42,789 bases of DNA from an uncultured Ruminococcus sp. (GTDB lineage Bacteria; Bacillota; Clostridia; Oscillospirales; Acutalibacteraceae). How positions within the stretch are numbered: the first letter of the stretch is position 1; every line of letters starts with the position of its first letter. The position numbers and the translations under genes were made by a program. The notes beneath the pieces were generated by a model. That model saw only the letters and a program-made list of their open reading frames with translations. It had not been told where the DNA came from and did not search any database. Positions 14,581 to 23,778 of this stretch are shown one piece after another. The stretch is from contig CADCNI010000024.1 of the NCBI GenBank assembly GCA_902802795.1, positions 1 to 42,789 on the forward strand, given 5' to 3'.

Positions 14581-16582
14581 AGAAACTGTGACAGCATCGG
14601 ATTCGGTCATGATTCTGGATGATACCTCGCCAGTTTACAATCTGATTCTTTCGGACGAGCTGTTTGATTATATGAAAGAAAACGATATTGAAATGCTCGA
14701 CCTCATGAATGACTATTTCAATGTCATCATTAATGAAAAGATAGACGAAAACGTGGTCTATATCCGCAATGATCTGCATCAGATGAACGCGGAATTCAAT
14801 CTGGTGGACGTTTATGATCCTTCCAATAAGTTTTCCGCCATCGTCAAAATCGCGGAATATGCCAAACTGGCGGCAGGAATTCCCGAACAGAACGGCAGCA
14901 AGAAGGACGGTACGGAAAAGACCACAGCGGAAAACGAAGAAGTCAAGACAGCCAGAGAAACCGCTCTGGCGGAGATAGCGTCCGGCGCAAAAAAAATTGC
15001 GGATAAAGCCGCGTCCTATACCAAAACGGCGGTGGAAAACGATCTGCTGCAAAAAACGATCGAGATTTACGGAACTTCCATGGAAATCATGGAGGAAGCC
15101 AGCGTGAGCCCTCTGAAATACAAGGATTATTATGTCAAATTTGACGACAGCGGCATTTCCATTGTCTGCGGCTCGCTGGAAAGCGCGTCGGATGCGCTGG
15201 ATTACTTTGTTTATGAATATATTCAGACGGGACATGTCGAAGGAGACTATTTTTTGATTCATGCGCCAAAAACAGAGCTTCACGAGGGAGAGTATCTCAA
15301 GGGAAGCATTGCGGGCGTGTCCCTCGATAATTATCTGATTGAATATGTCCAGACAAAGGAGTATTATGACAGCCAGGAGATTGCCGAATATCTGGAGCAA
15401 TACTTTGTCAAAAATTTTGGTCTGGAAATGTTTGCGGATGATGCTTCACCGAAAGTCTATGAAAAAAAGCGAATCGTCATCGGGCGCACGAATCATCAGG
15501 AAAGTATTGATTTTTATGAAGCCGATCCCGCGCCTGATCTGTTTGATTATCAAATCAGACAAAGCGGAGGGAATCTTTATATATTAGGCGGTTCCGACTG
15601 GGCGATAAAGTACGCGACAGATTATCTGATCAACGAGTATTTTGCCAAGGAAAAAGAGATTCCTAAAGATTTCATTCATTCAGGAAATATCTGCGGTGAA
15701 AATCTGTTCCCAAAAATTGAGGGCGCCAATATTCGCATTATGTCCAACAATGTGTGGGAAAGGTCGTCCAATTCAAGCTCTTGGAGAGACTTGGGGGAAA
15801 ATTGCAGTTATAACGCACGTCTGCCAAAACTGGCAAAGGTGTATGCGATGTACCAGCCGGACGTTCTTTCCTTGCAGGAAATGAGCCTGTATTTTATCAA
15901 CGGACTGGTGGATTCCATCAATCAAACGTGTGAAAATGGCGGAATCAAAGCCAGATACCGTGTGGCGGATTGGCATGTGAAGGGATTGGCGCAGAGAAAT
16001 TACACACCTATCGTCTATAATCAGAATACGCTGACACTGCTGGATACCGGTTCGCATTTGTACGGATACGGTCAGAACCGCAACACCAAGTCCTACACAT
16101 GGGCATGCTTTGAAATCAAAAAGACAAAGCAGAAATTTGTGGTTTATTCCACTCATTTTTGGTGGAAGAGCGATAAGATCTACCCCAACAGTTCCACTTA
16201 CCGCAAAAGACAGATGGCCGAAATCAGTGAGGATTGGAAAAAGCGACAGGAAATCTACCATTGCCCCTGTTTTGTTATGGGCGATATGAACTGTAACTCT
16301 CAATCCAAAGAGTTTAAGTCCCTGATAGGGCTGGGATTTGTGGATTGTTACAGCGAGGCCTCCGAATTCGCCAGAAATACCAGCGGGCGGTTTATCTGCA
16401 ACGTCGAGCGTTTCAGCTACAAGGTCAACAACGGTACATACACCAAAAACGCGCTCGATCACATCGTCGCTTCCAATCTCAAAAAGAACCAGATTCTGGT
16501 GTATGACTATGTGACGCCCAATTTCTTTGGAAAGCTGTCCGATCATGCGCCGGTGTACATTGATGTAAAGATGAAAAATTAA
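14522..16582 (+). CDS. Endonuclease/exonuclease/phosphatase (EEP) family protein, own N-terminus missing
   Basis: The open frame begins at a TTG inside the ZIP fragment, so its first dozen or so residues are probably not native. True sequence likely begins near SSCAEKQSHEET (about 14,550-14,570), possibly just after a lost signal or lipobox. Residues from the start to about 395 form a charged, mostly helical then mixed region with no family I recognise. The C-terminal 290 residues are an EEP/DNase I-like domain: MSNNVW (Asn409), LSLQE (Glu453), GDMN (Asp588, Asn590), LDHI (Asp646, His647) and SDHAPVYID (Asp674, catalytic His675). All core residues are present. The substrate could be nucleic acid, phosphoinositide or another phosphodiester. 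It is followed by a strong terminator. Confidence 0.8.
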   Translation: MERRWDRPACSSCAEKQSHEETVTASDSVMILDDTSPVYNLILSDELFDYMKENDIEMLDLMNDYFNVIINEKIDENVVYIRNDLHQMNAEFNLVDVYDPSNKFSAIVKIAEYAKLAAGIPEQNGSKKDGTEKTTAENEEVKTARETALAEIASGAKKIADKAASYTKTAVENDLLQKTIEIYGTSMEIMEEASVSPLKYKDYYVKFDDSGISIVCGSLESASDALDYFVYEYIQTGHVEGDYFLIHAPKTELHEGEYLKGSIAGVSLDNYLIEYVQTKEYYDSQEIAEYLEQYFVKNFGLEMFADDASPKVYEKKRIVIGRTNHQESIDFYEADPAPDLFDYQIRQSGGNLYILGGSDWAIKYATDYLINEYFAKEKEIPKDFIHSGNICGENLFPKIEGANIRIMSNNVWERSSNSSSWRDLGENCSYNARLPKLAKVYAMYQPDVLSLQEMSLYFINGLVDSINQTCENGGIKARYRVADWHVKGLAQRNYTPIVYNQNTLTLLDTGSHLYGYGQNRNTKSYTWACFEIKKTKQKFVVYSTHFWWKSDKIYPNSSTYRKRQMAEISEDWKKRQEIYHCPCFVMGDMNCNSQSKEFKSLIGLGFVDCYSEASEFARNTSGRFICNVERFSYKVNNGTYTKNALDHIVASNLKKNQILVYDYVTPNFFGKLSDHAPVYIDVKMKN
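14550..14585. other. Probable chimeric junction between Bacteroidota and Bacillota DNA
   Basis: Upstream, genes use TAnnTTTG promoters and lack ribosome sites. Downstream, they use TTGACA/TATAAT promoters and AGGAGG-type sites. The ZIP transporter frame is lost and another protein's headless frame begins in this stretch. Confidence 0.75.
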
Positions 16583-16592
16583 TACATGGATG

Positions 16593-16639
16593 TCCGCGCC
16601 GTTTCCGGAACATTTTGCCGGAATGGCGCGGATTTTTTG
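16593..16639 (+). terminator. Intrinsic terminator after the EEP gene
   Basis: TCCGCGCC (16593-16600) pairs with GGCGCGGA (16625-16632), enclosing an inner TTCCGG/CCGGAA stem, and is followed by six T residues. Confidence 0.88.
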
Positions 16640-16713
16640 TTCGACGAATATCAAGAAAAACGTCACTTTTTTGGGCAATTGGCTGAATATGCTTTGGGAG
16701 AGGGGTTTGGAGG

Positions 16714-16742
16714 TTGACAAAGCCCTGCGGCTGCGATATAAT
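16714..16742 (+). promoter_or_regulatory. Consensus sigma-A promoter of guaB
   Basis: TTGACA (16714-16719) and TATAAT (16737-16742) with a 17-bp spacer are both perfect hexamers. The leader to 16838 is about 90 bases and includes a short AGCGG/CCGCT hairpin. I see no purine-riboswitch core in it. Confidence 0.92.
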
Positions 16743-16775
16743 TTTTGAAATAATATATTTTCGGACAAGCGGTAA

Positions 16776-18320
<1,545 letters not shown>

Positions 18321-18339
18321 TTTTTTCGGTTTTTTACGC

Positions 18340-18409
18340 AAACAAGCGGGTTTTTCTGCGGCCTTATGCGGCGCGCGGAAAAAACCGCTTGTTTCTTTCT
18401 TTTTTTTTG
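18340..18409 (+). terminator. Intrinsic terminator after guaB
   Basis: AAACAAGCGG (from 18340) pairs with CCGCTTGTTT (ending 18394). The stem is extended inward by a T-run/A-run and a GC-rich loop, and is followed by CTTTCT and a nine-base T tract. Confidence 0.88.
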
Positions 18410-18466
18410 TAACAAAAGCCGCATTCCCACGTCTCTTTTTATAGAAGGAAAGGCAGGTGAGATTTT

Positions 18467-18772
18467 ATGAATGATTTTGACGCCATATACCGTGCGTATT
18501 TTCACGATATCTATTACTATCTCAAATCGCTCAGCCGCAGCGACGATGTGGCGGAGGAACTGACGCAGCAGGTATTTTTCAAAGCGCTCGAGGCACTTGA
18601 CCGCTTTCGCGGGGACTGCGATATCCGGATATGGCTCTGCCGCATCGCCAAAAACGAATATATTTCTTATTGCCGCCGAAGCGGGAAAGAGCAGCCGTCA
18701 GAGCTGAGCGAGTGCGAAGCGCAACTAGCGAGCGAATGCGAGCGCGGGGTCCTAGGGGGCAAGGCTCCCTAG
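18467..18772 (+). pseudogene. ECF sigma factor truncated after region 2 by a repeat element
   Basis: ATG 18467 follows a ribosome site (AGGTGAG). The product (101 residues) begins like an ECF sigma-70 factor. Region 2 covers about residues 1-75 (FDAIYRAYFHDIYYYLKSLS, DVAEELTQQVFFKALE, the region 2.3/2.4-like FRGDCDIRIWLCRIAKNEYISY). Normal ECF factors continue through region 4, the -35-binding helix-turn-helix, to about 160-170 residues. Here the frame enters the repeat at 18714 after SGKEQPSELSE and soon stops, so region 4 is missing and the protein should not work as a sigma factor. The anti-sigma-like remnant lies on the far side of the repeat. Confidence 0.75.
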
Positions 18773-18900
18773 CGGGTCAAGGGCAGCGCCCTTGTGGGGA
18801 GTGGGGCAAAGCCCCACGAGTGAGGCGTAGCCGAACGAGCGGAAGATTAAGAAGGCAGTCGGGCGAATACGGATAAGCAAACTCCTCGTATTCGCCCAAC
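18714..18900 (+). repeat. Palindrome-rich repeat element, copy 1
   Basis: About 187 bp align with 39895-40089. Shared landmarks in order: GCGAAGCG, TAGCGAGCGAATGCGAGCG, a GGGGGCAAG palindrome, GCGGGTCAAGGGCAGCGCCCTT, GTGGGGAGTGGGGCAAAGCC followed by CCACGAG, a GGC...GCC hairpin, and a terminal stem GGGCGAATAC...GTATTCGCCC (18861-18870 with 18888-18897). Arms of several palindromes differ between copies but each copy stays self-complementary. It interrupts a sigma/anti-sigma pair. No transposase is seen. Confidence 0.88.
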
Positions 18901-18901
18901 C

Positions 18902-19627
18902 CCGCTGCAAAAGATCAAGCGGCAGATCAGGAAAGATAAGCGGCAGATCGCAGCCGTGGCTGTGGCGGTGATGGCGGGGATTTGTGTCTGGGCGGCGTTT
19001 TTTGTCGGTATGATAGAATTCGACATGTCCTATGGCAGCGTAAAGGACAGAATGGCGGTCGTTTCCGTCAGCGGCTTAACGTGTGATGCAGGGCAAAAGC
19101 CGGAACAGGGCGCACGCATCCTTTACAGCGGAAAGCCGGATTTTCACGGGAATGTCTGTTATGAAGTCACGGGAGAAAAAGACGGCATAAAGCAGGTCGA
19201 GGTCACGATGTATCTGTCGCGCGGCTGGTGGGATATCGCCGATTATTTCGGCAAGGTACGCGAAACAGCGGGCGATATCGACTGGAATCACCTCGGACAG
19301 CCGTATTCTTTGACGGAGCAGATCCAAAGGATGGCGGCGCAGGTGCGGGCGCTGGACGGGCTGCAAGTGATTTATGAGGTGACATCCCCGGAAAGCGGCG
19401 AGGATCATCTGCTGCTGCGGGAAGATATCCGCGAATCTTCCAACGGAAATCAGGGGAACGTAACGATGTATTATGATATCGAATCCTTTGACAAGGCGGA
19501 AGGCGGCGAGATTGTCGCGGTCTATTACGGCAAGTTTAAAGTCAACCGTGCTTCGGAAATCTCCCACAGCGGCAGCCGTCATCTGCTTTGGTCGAAAGAA
19601 GGATTTGACGGACCGATTGAAAAATAG
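18902..19627 (+). pseudogene. Remnant of a membrane-anchored anti-sigma-like protein (N-terminus lost)
   Basis: The frame is open from the end of the repeat: PLQKIKRQIRKDKRQIAAVA and then a membrane segment (about VAVAVMAGICVWAAFFVGMI), followed by an outer domain of about 190 residues. The only early start codons (GTG 18956 and nearby) fall inside the membrane segment, and no ribosome site precedes them. In Clostridia such proteins sit directly after an ECF sigma gene and begin with a zinc-binding zf-HC2 anti-sigma domain. That domain is absent here, replaced by the repeat. The outer part (e.g. MYLSRGWWDIADYFGKVRE) is not a family I can name. The anti-sigma role is inferred from position and topology. 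Confidence 0.6.
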
Positions 19628-19678
19628 TGGAAAAGCGCAAAAAAAGTGAAAAATTAAAATTTAAATTTTTCTGTTGTA

Positions 19679-19719
19679 TTGCAATTGATGTCTGCTTTTA
19701 GTATAATAAAAGCAGACAT
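19679..19719 (+). promoter_or_regulatory. Sigma-A promoter with a perfect 12-bp palindrome around the -10
   Basis: TTGCAA (19679-19684) and TATAAT (19702-19707) have a 17-bp spacer. ATGTCTGCTTTT (19688-19699) and AAAAGCAGACAT (19708-19719) are perfect inverted repeats separated by eight bases that contain the -10. A dimeric repressor bound here would block transcription of the zinc-ribbon genes. A terminator-type hairpin is the alternative reading, but the following T-run is weak. Confidence 0.72.
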
Positions 19720-19793
19720 TCTTTTATGAGGGGAGAAAAGCGGCCCTTCCCACAACGCGAACCCGGTAAATGGCAAAAGAGGCGAATTTTTTC

Positions 19794-20951
19794 ATGGTAT
19801 GTCCCCATTGCGGAAGACGCACCTTTCGAGGTGAAACAATATGCCCCAAGTGCGGCGCGGCAATGCCGCCGAAAAAAAATATGACAGAGGGAGAGAGCTA
19901 TATTATGAACGAAATGTATAACCTGAATGAAAATGCGGTGCCAGGCGAGGACGCCATGTCAGCCGAACCCGTCAAGTCTCCGCTTCCGGAGGAGCCGACG
20001 GACGAGGTCTTTGTGCCTGCCATGGAGTTTCCCACGGAGACGGCCGGTGATGCGTCGGATCTTTCATCCGATGATTTGTCATCCAGTTTCTACGGTTCCT
20101 ATGGGGAGGCCGTGGAAAATATGCCGATGACTGTGTCCGAGGTTCCCGAAGCGACTGCCGAGCCGGAGGAAAGCTCCTTTGCTGTGTCTGAACCTGTTTT
20201 GCCGTCCGACGACGGATTTGAAGATCTTGTGCTGCCGGACGATTTGCCGCCCATTCCCACACCGGCCGCGGACAACACGGTCAAAAAGAGCATGGGCTAC
20301 GAAACGACGGTGAAACTGAAAAACGCCAGGCGTGCCGACAAAAACGAAAAGCCTGTCAACGAGCCGATCAAGACGGAAAGACCCTCCTATACGCCCAAGC
20401 ACCGCGAATTTGACGGCATTGCGTCCGGAACGGCGCATGTCAGCGGAGGATTGCCGGAACTGCGGGACGATCAGATGTATGTTGCGCTGACAAATAAGGA
20501 ACTCCGGCGCCTGAAAAGCCGTCGGTTCAGGGGACTTGGCGTTTTTGCGACGCTTTGTCTGGCAATTATCGCTTCCTTCTGTATCTGGAATTATGTTCAT
20601 TCTTTTGCCGATCCGCTGGTTGGTCGCTGGAAGGGCAACATCGAATCCGCCAATCTTCCTATTGAAGCCATTCAGAGCATGAATGCAAGCAATGTGGATT
20701 CCACGTGGGAATTCGGTGGCAGCGGTTCGCTGTACCTCAACCTTGTTATCAATGAAACGCCCATCAGTCTGAGCGGCAGTTACACCGAAAAAAAGGATGA
20801 AAAAGGAGAACCGTATTTGTCGATGGAGCTGACTAATCCTATGGATTCCAACGCTTATACCTTTAATATGTACTACACCGTCACCGGAACGGTGCTGCAA
20901 TTCAATGACATGGAAGGCTTGGGCATGGAAATTGATCTGACGAAGGAATGA
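19794..20951 (+). CDS. Zinc-ribbon membrane protein with outer G-x-W beta domain (paralog A)
   Basis: The product is about 385 residues. From MVCPHCGRR the cysteines are at 3, 6, 17 and 20 (CxxC-x10-CxxC, a zinc ribbon). A long acidic Glu/Ser/Pro-rich linker (to about 170), a basic region, one membrane segment (about 248-268) and an outer domain beginning GRWKGNIES (277) follow. The outer domain resembles small lipocalin-like beta domains. An in-frame ATG eight codons upstream (19770) exists, but 19794 has a closer ribosome-like GAGGCG and matches the starts of paralogs B and C. Topology is predicted zinc ribbon in, beta domain out. Function is unknown; signal sensing across the membrane is speculation. 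It is first in a row of three such genes, only 6 bp before B. Confidence 0.75.
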   Translation: MVCPHCGRRTFRGETICPKCGAAMPPKKNMTEGESYIMNEMYNLNENAVPGEDAMSAEPVKSPLPEEPTDEVFVPAMEFPTETAGDASDLSSDDLSSSFYGSYGEAVENMPMTVSEVPEATAEPEESSFAVSEPVLPSDDGFEDLVLPDDLPPIPTPAADNTVKKSMGYETTVKLKNARRADKNEKPVNEPIKTERPSYTPKHREFDGIASGTAHVSGGLPELRDDQMYVALTNKELRRLKSRRFRGLGVFATLCLAIIASFCIWNYVHSFADPLVGRWKGNIESANLPIEAIQSMNASNVDSTWEFGGSGSLYLNLVINETPISLSGSYTEKKDEKGEPYLSMELTNPMDSNAYTFNMYYTVTGTVLQFNDMEGLGMEIDLTKE

Positions 20952-20957
20952 TAAACG

Positions 20958-21863
20958 ATGTATTGTAATCAGTGCGGAGCGAAGATCGACAGTAAAGACA
21001 AGTTCTGTCCCGGCTGCGGCAGACCCGTCCAGCCGTCCGCAGCCGGCGGAAATTCCCAGTCCGGCCAAGCCCCTTATGTGAACCAAGGCTCTCAGGCCAG
21101 ACAAGCACCTTACGCGAACCAAGGCCCCCGTCCGACGGCTCCCTCCGCCAATGCGGAACGGCAGAACAGACCCTCATCGGGGATGAGTCCGGAAAACGTC
21201 AGATATGTACAGGTGGATCCCAAGACGGGAAAAATTGCTTCACTGCCTCACGGCAAATCCCGTTCCGAATCCTTTATGCAATGGATGACGATCGCGTTTA
21301 TTGCCATCGGACTGGTGATCGTGATGGTGGCCGGTTCCATGTTTATTTCGGGATATATGGTCAAAAGCGTCTTTGCCGACAATGTGGTTTCCCGTCCCAT
21401 GGATGACTTTGTGACGACAGAGGAAGAGACGGCGGTCAGTTCCGAACAGGAACCCGTTTCGTCGGAGGAAGAAATTGTTTCGGAAACACCGGTTTCTTCG
21501 GATTATGATGTATCCTCTCAGGAAGAATCCGCCGTTCCCGAAAAACTGCGCGCCTCCTATATTCAAAGTCGTTTAAAGGGAAAATGGACTACCAGTATTC
21601 CTTATAAATCCATGTCGCTTCCGGCCACTTTTGTGTTTGACGGCAAGGGCAAGTGTAGCTGTGAAATGAAAGCATTGTTTATTACCAAGAAATTTGACGG
21701 CACTTACACGGTCAAGGATGGCGGTCAATGCGCTATTACCTTAAACGGTCTGGAAGAATATGTCAGCGACGGCAACACGCTGGAAGGCGATATTGAAATC
21801 GTCAGAGACGATAAGATTTATTTTACAGTCGGGAATGTAGTGTGGGAGTTAAACAAAGCGTAA
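20958..21863 (+). CDS. Zinc-ribbon membrane protein with outer G-x-W beta domain (paralog B)
   Basis: The 301-residue protein has the same plan as paralog A. Zinc ribbon MYCNQCG...FCPGC has cysteines at 3, 6, 17 and 20. A Gln/Pro/Gly-rich linker holds two QAPYxNQG units (about residues 38-55). One membrane segment lies at about 109-132, then a Ser/Glu-rich stalk (SSEQEPVSSEEE), then an outer domain starting GKW (208-210) with a FDGTYTVKDGG strand motif and ending in a hydrophobic strand. A ribosome site (AAGGAATG) lies in the end of paralog A, so the two genes are co-expressed. Many Bacillota encode zinc-ribbon membrane proteins of unknown role; no function can be assigned. Confidence 0.78.
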   Translation: MYCNQCGAKIDSKDKFCPGCGRPVQPSAAGGNSQSGQAPYVNQGSQARQAPYANQGPRPTAPSANAERQNRPSSGMSPENVRYVQVDPKTGKIASLPHGKSRSESFMQWMTIAFIAIGLVIVMVAGSMFISGYMVKSVFADNVVSRPMDDFVTTEEETAVSSEQEPVSSEEEIVSETPVSSDYDVSSQEESAVPEKLRASYIQSRLKGKWTTSIPYKSMSLPATFVFDGKGKCSCEMKALFITKKFDGTYTVKDGGQCAITLNGLEEYVSDGNTLEGDIEIVRDDKIYFTVGNVVWELNKA

Positions 21864-21908
21864 TTTTCAGACGCGATTTTTGGCAATATTTTGTGAGGTA
21901 GATTTGAT

Positions 21909-23120
21909 ATGAGATGTCCCAAGTGCAATCTTGAATTGAATCCGCTTTCGGAAAGATGCCCGAATTGCGGCACCTCCGCCAGACGCGCCAAGCCTGACGG
22001 GGATACGATGACCAGAGTGCGCCGACAAATTGCCGTTGTCCGGGGAGAACGTGAGGTTTCCGACGAGGATTTGTCGGACGCCTCTTTTTCTCCTGTGCTC
22101 AAATTCGATCGGCCCGACGAGAAGAAGGAACCCCAGGAAACCGCAGGGCAGCAGGAGGCGATCCCCGGCAATCCTGCGGACAATTTTGAAACTCCCGCCT
22201 TTACGCCGGTGGATATCATCGACATGGTGGAATACGACAGCGAAAGCGAAGCGCAGCGGCGGCACAGAAATCTTGCCTCCAGCATCCGCCACATCCAGCG
22301 CAACAAAGAGGACGATCTGCTGGCGGCGTATTATTTTAAGGACGGCATTTCCGATCTGGAACGGCTTCAATTGGAGCGCAGCTTTGCGGAGCTGGAAAAA
22401 GAAGAGGCCGAGAGTGCGCGGCACCAAGCATCCGAGGAAGCACCCGCGGCAGCCAATGACGCGCCGCAGGAGGAAGAAATGTCCGAAGCGGCCAAACGGC
22501 TGAGCGTATTTCCCGAAGAAAGCGGTATCGACAAGCTCCTGACCTCCGTTGGAGAAACCTATGACGCGCTGCTTCTCAAGGGAAAACAGCGCGCAGACAG
22601 GCTGGTTCACGGGCGGCTGAGAAAGATTTATGACGGATTTGATCGCCGCACCGCGCCGTTTCTGGATAAACTGCTGGAAAAGTTTTACTACGTAAAATTC
22701 AAGGATATGCGTCGCAGAAAGGCGGATGACACGGCAGAAAAAAGAAAGCTGCGCCGCCATGTGTGGAGCGTTTGCGGCGTACTGCTGGCGGTGGCAGTCT
22801 GTGGGATTTTCTTTTTTATGTCGCTGCTTTCGGAGCCGATCAACGGAAAATGGATCGTATCATATGATGTGGGCGGCGCGCCCAATATTATCATGGAATT
22901 TAAGCCGGGAGGGAGCGCCTCGATATCGGTTCGATCGGAGGACGGCTGGCATATTCATCGGCAGGGACGCTATCAGACGCAGCGCAAAAACGGACATGAC
23001 ATGCTGACCATCACCTATGAGGACGGCAGTGTGTCGCGGTTGTATTACCAGATAGACGGCAAAATCGGCACCTTTATCAATGTCGATACCAACATGGAAA
23101 ACCAATACACAAGAAAATAG
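21909..23120 (+). CDS. Zinc-ribbon membrane protein with outer G-x-W beta domain (paralog C)
   Basis: The 403-residue protein starts MRCPKCNLEL with cysteines at 3, 6, 17 and 20, exactly as in A and B. The cytoplasmic part is long and charged, with a helical stretch around 115-170 and another at about 205-285 (LLKGKQRADRLVHGRLRKIYDGFDR). One membrane segment lies at about 285-307, followed immediately by an outer domain starting NGKWIVSYD (G-K-W at 313-315) with GRYQTQRKNG and a final strand. A ribosome site GAGGT precedes ATG 21909. It is 45 bp after paralog B and probably in the same operon. Function is unknown. Confidence 0.78.
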   Translation: MRCPKCNLELNPLSERCPNCGTSARRAKPDGDTMTRVRRQIAVVRGEREVSDEDLSDASFSPVLKFDRPDEKKEPQETAGQQEAIPGNPADNFETPAFTPVDIIDMVEYDSESEAQRRHRNLASSIRHIQRNKEDDLLAAYYFKDGISDLERLQLERSFAELEKEEAESARHQASEEAPAAANDAPQEEEMSEAAKRLSVFPEESGIDKLLTSVGETYDALLLKGKQRADRLVHGRLRKIYDGFDRRTAPFLDKLLEKFYYVKFKDMRRRKADDTAEKRKLRRHVWSVCGVLLAVAVCGIFFFMSLLSEPINGKWIVSYDVGGAPNIIMEFKPGGSASISVRSEDGWHIHRQGRYQTQRKNGHDMLTITYEDGSVSRLYYQIDGKIGTFINVDTNMENQYTRK

Positions 23121-23217
23121 GTGCGGTTTTTTCATCCGGATTGGCAAGAATGCTTTTAAAATATTACAAATTGCAAATTTATGAAATAATATTACAAACC
23201 AAGAAAGGATCATGGAA

Positions 23218-23727
23218 ATGAATTTTAACGCATTCAATGGCATGGGACAACCAAGGGAGTCCACCTTTGGGGTAAACGAAAACACAGCGGCGGTGCTGAC
23301 GCTCGCAGGCACGGGCGTACTTCTTCTGGTGCCAAAGCTGTGCTGGCTGGCGTGGATTTTACCGCTGGTAGTGTTGATTGTGGAGCGGCAGAGCTTCTAT
23401 GTCAAAAAATGTGCCGCACATGGACTGGCCGCTACGCTGGTGGCTATGGCATTCATGGCGCTGTGCAGTACGCTGTTTGTAGTGTCAGGTACGATGACGG
23501 TTGGCAATCTGATTACCGTTTTGACGCAAAGCGGAGACAAAAGCGACTGGCCTGCGATCATCGGCGCGCTGCTGCTGACGGTGACAGGCATACTGTTCAT
23601 TTTGATTGTCCGGATTGTGTTTGTGGTCTTTCTGGGAATAGCGGCCTACAAGGCATGGCAGTACGGCTACATCAACATTCCGATCGCCTCCGCATTGGTC
23701 AGAAAAATCAATAAAAATTACGTATAA
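23218..23727 (+). CDS. Four-helix membrane protein (DUF4870/Tic20-like), first of a pair
   Basis: The 169-residue protein has four hydrophobic segments (about residues 24-55, 65-90, 110-125 and 125-150) and ends YINIPIASALVRKI. It resembles small DUF4870-type membrane proteins but the match is loose. The next gene is a diverged copy: both have a [ND]EN[TI]AA-start, a first helix pair ending in a VER/MEK turn and an alanine-rich third helix. ATG 23218 is preferred over the ATG two codons earlier because AAAGGA is then about 8 bases away rather than 2. No function is known. Confidence 0.7.
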   Translation: MNFNAFNGMGQPRESTFGVNENTAAVLTLAGTGVLLLVPKLCWLAWILPLVVLIVERQSFYVKKCAAHGLAATLVAMAFMALCSTLFVVSGTMTVGNLITVLTQSGDKSDWPAIIGALLLTVTGILFILIVRIVFVVFLGIAAYKAWQYGYINIPIASALVRKINKNYV

Positions 23728-23778
23728 TCATTTTTATGATAAAAATTACATTTTGTAATAAGCAAGAGGTGCAGACAG

